Shown piece by piece: positions 5,051 to 5,758 of a stretch of DNA of 5,758 bases. Both the position numbers and the translations under genes were made by a program. Source of the stretch: Methanomicrobiales archaeon (GTDB lineage: Archaea; Halobacteriota; Methanomicrobia; Methanomicrobiales; Methanospirillaceae); assembly GCA_012520015.1 (NCBI GenBank), contig JAAYPD010000188.1, positions 1-5,758 on the forward strand. The letters run 5' to 3'. Within the stretch, counting starts at the first letter, position 1. The number at the start of each line of letters is the position of its first letter. Below the pieces are notes generated by a model. The model was not told the DNA's origin and searched no databases. It saw nothing but the letters and a program-made list of their open reading frames with translations.

Positions 5051-5758
5051 ATGAAACCTGATATGGACAATAATTCAATGACATATTTATGGCGACCGGC
5101 ATATCTCCCGGTTCTCATCTTCATCCTGATGATGGTATCATTTTGTTCGCCGGCACTTGGAGACAGAATAGAGACATCCATCTCGATTAAAACCACCCCT
5201 GATGCTCCTCCTGAAGGATGTTCCTTTACTGTCACCGGTACCCTGACTGATTCTACGGGCTCTCCACTCGGTAACAAGCGTGTTAACCTTGAATCATCAC
5301 CTGATGGCGACCAGGCATATCCATTTGAGCGGATCGGTACAGGTGCAACAGACAGGGATGGCAGGTTTGAATTTTTCAGAGGCAATAACACTCCTGCAGA
5401 ATTTATACGTGTTTCATACCTGGGAAATGCCCAGTATCTTGGAAGTACCAGTGAAATTATCCCGGTACATGATGCAGATACTGCCGGGGCAAAACCCCAT
5501 TCATCAAGGACAAGTGGCAGCCTTTTGCTCACCGGCAGTCCGGATAATTCTGTCGTCCTGCTTGACGGAGAAGTGCGCGGTGTAACTCCCCTGTCTCTGA
5601 GCGGTATAGAATCAGGCCCGCATATTATTGAGATTGGAAAACCTGGTTACCAGAACCAGACCATCGAGGTCTTTGTTGATTCAGGACGCACGACTACTTT
5701 CAGTTTCTCTCTGCCTCCTGCAGGTGCAGACATGAGATATGCAGGAATGAAAAGTGAG
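5051..5758 (+). CDS. Exported surface protein with Ig-like and PEGA domains (3' truncated)
   Basis: The frame is open from 5051 to the window end (236 codons, no stop). Three in-frame ATGs (5051, 5063, 5078) could start it and none has a good ribosome site. The one at 5078 gives the most compact signal peptide (MTYLWR, then a hydrophobic core at 19-31, probable cleavage after SPALG, residue 37). Residues ~42-140 resemble an Ig-like/carboxypeptidase-regulatory beta-sandwich: SFTVTGTLTDSTGSPLGNKRV, TDRDGRFEF, and YLGNAQYLGSTS. Residues ~157-222 form a PEGA domain: GSLLL-GSPDNSVVLLDGE, GVTPLSL, SGPHIIEIGKPGYQ. Such proteins are common on methanogen cell surfaces, where PEGA repeats are thought to act as stalks or adhesion modules. 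The missing C-terminus would show whether it carries further PEGA copies and a membrane anchor or sorting tail. The ligand is unknown. Confidence 0.8.
   Translation, partial: MKPDMDNNSMTYLWRPAYLPVLIFILMMVSFCSPALGDRIETSISIKTTPDAPPEGCSFTVTGTLTDSTGSPLGNKRVNLESSPDGDQAYPFERIGTGATDRDGRFEFFRGNNTPAEFIRVSYLGNAQYLGSTSEIIPVHDADTAGAKPHSSRTSGSLLLTGSPDNSVVLLDGEVRGVTPLSLSGIESGPHIIEIGKPGYQNQTIEVFVDSGRTTTFSFSLPPAGADMRYAGMKSE

Noticed and set aside
5044..5532. 162-codon minus-strand frame
   Set aside because: It lies antisense to the signal peptide, Ig-like and PEGA-coding plus strand, has no recognisable domain, and the plus-strand product is clearly a real protein.

Overview
The window looks like a piece of a methanogenic archaeon of the Methanomicrobia, most like Methanomicrobiales (Methanospirillum/Methanoregula type). 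This rests on gene content and style, not on a database match. The signs are a PGF-CTERM surface-sorting tail, a Pro/Thr-linked lipoprotein, a PEGA-domain surface protein, an archaeal SelB-like factor without a working GTPase core, and few strong Shine-Dalgarno sites. No RNA gene, CRISPR array, insertion sequence or origin was seen, and no stretch over 300 bases lacks a gene.

Layout. 1-108 (+) is the last 35 codons of a cell-surface protein. 111-968 (-) is a secreted lipoprotein made of two tandem copies of one ~98-residue domain; it converges on the first gene with only 2 bases between the stops. 1073-1558 (+) is an AhpD/carboxymuconolactone-decarboxylase-type thiol peroxidase with a complete active site and an extra C-terminal CxxC. 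It runs 38 bases tail-to-tail into 1521-3356 (-), a YgiQ-type radical SAM protein. That gene follows 3353-4324 (-), a SelB/EF-Tu-like factor with broken GTP-binding motifs, and the two overlap by ATGA, so they form a two-gene operon. 4409-4975 (+), divergent from the operon, is a DJ-1/PfpI-family protein without the catalytic cysteine. 5051-5758 (+) is the start of an exported protein with an Ig-like domain and a PEGA domain, cut by the window edge. It does not appear as a closed reading frame because it has no stop in the window.

How they fit together. Three genes (1-108, 111-968, 5051-5758) are cell-envelope proteins. The middle four are cytoplasmic. The most interesting unit is the SelB-like/YgiQ pair: a translation-factor relative that has probably lost GTP hydrolysis, translationally coupled to a radical SAM enzyme of unknown substrate. 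The AhpD-like and DJ-1-like neighbours suggest redox or stress roles, but the sequence does not show that they are co-regulated with the pair.
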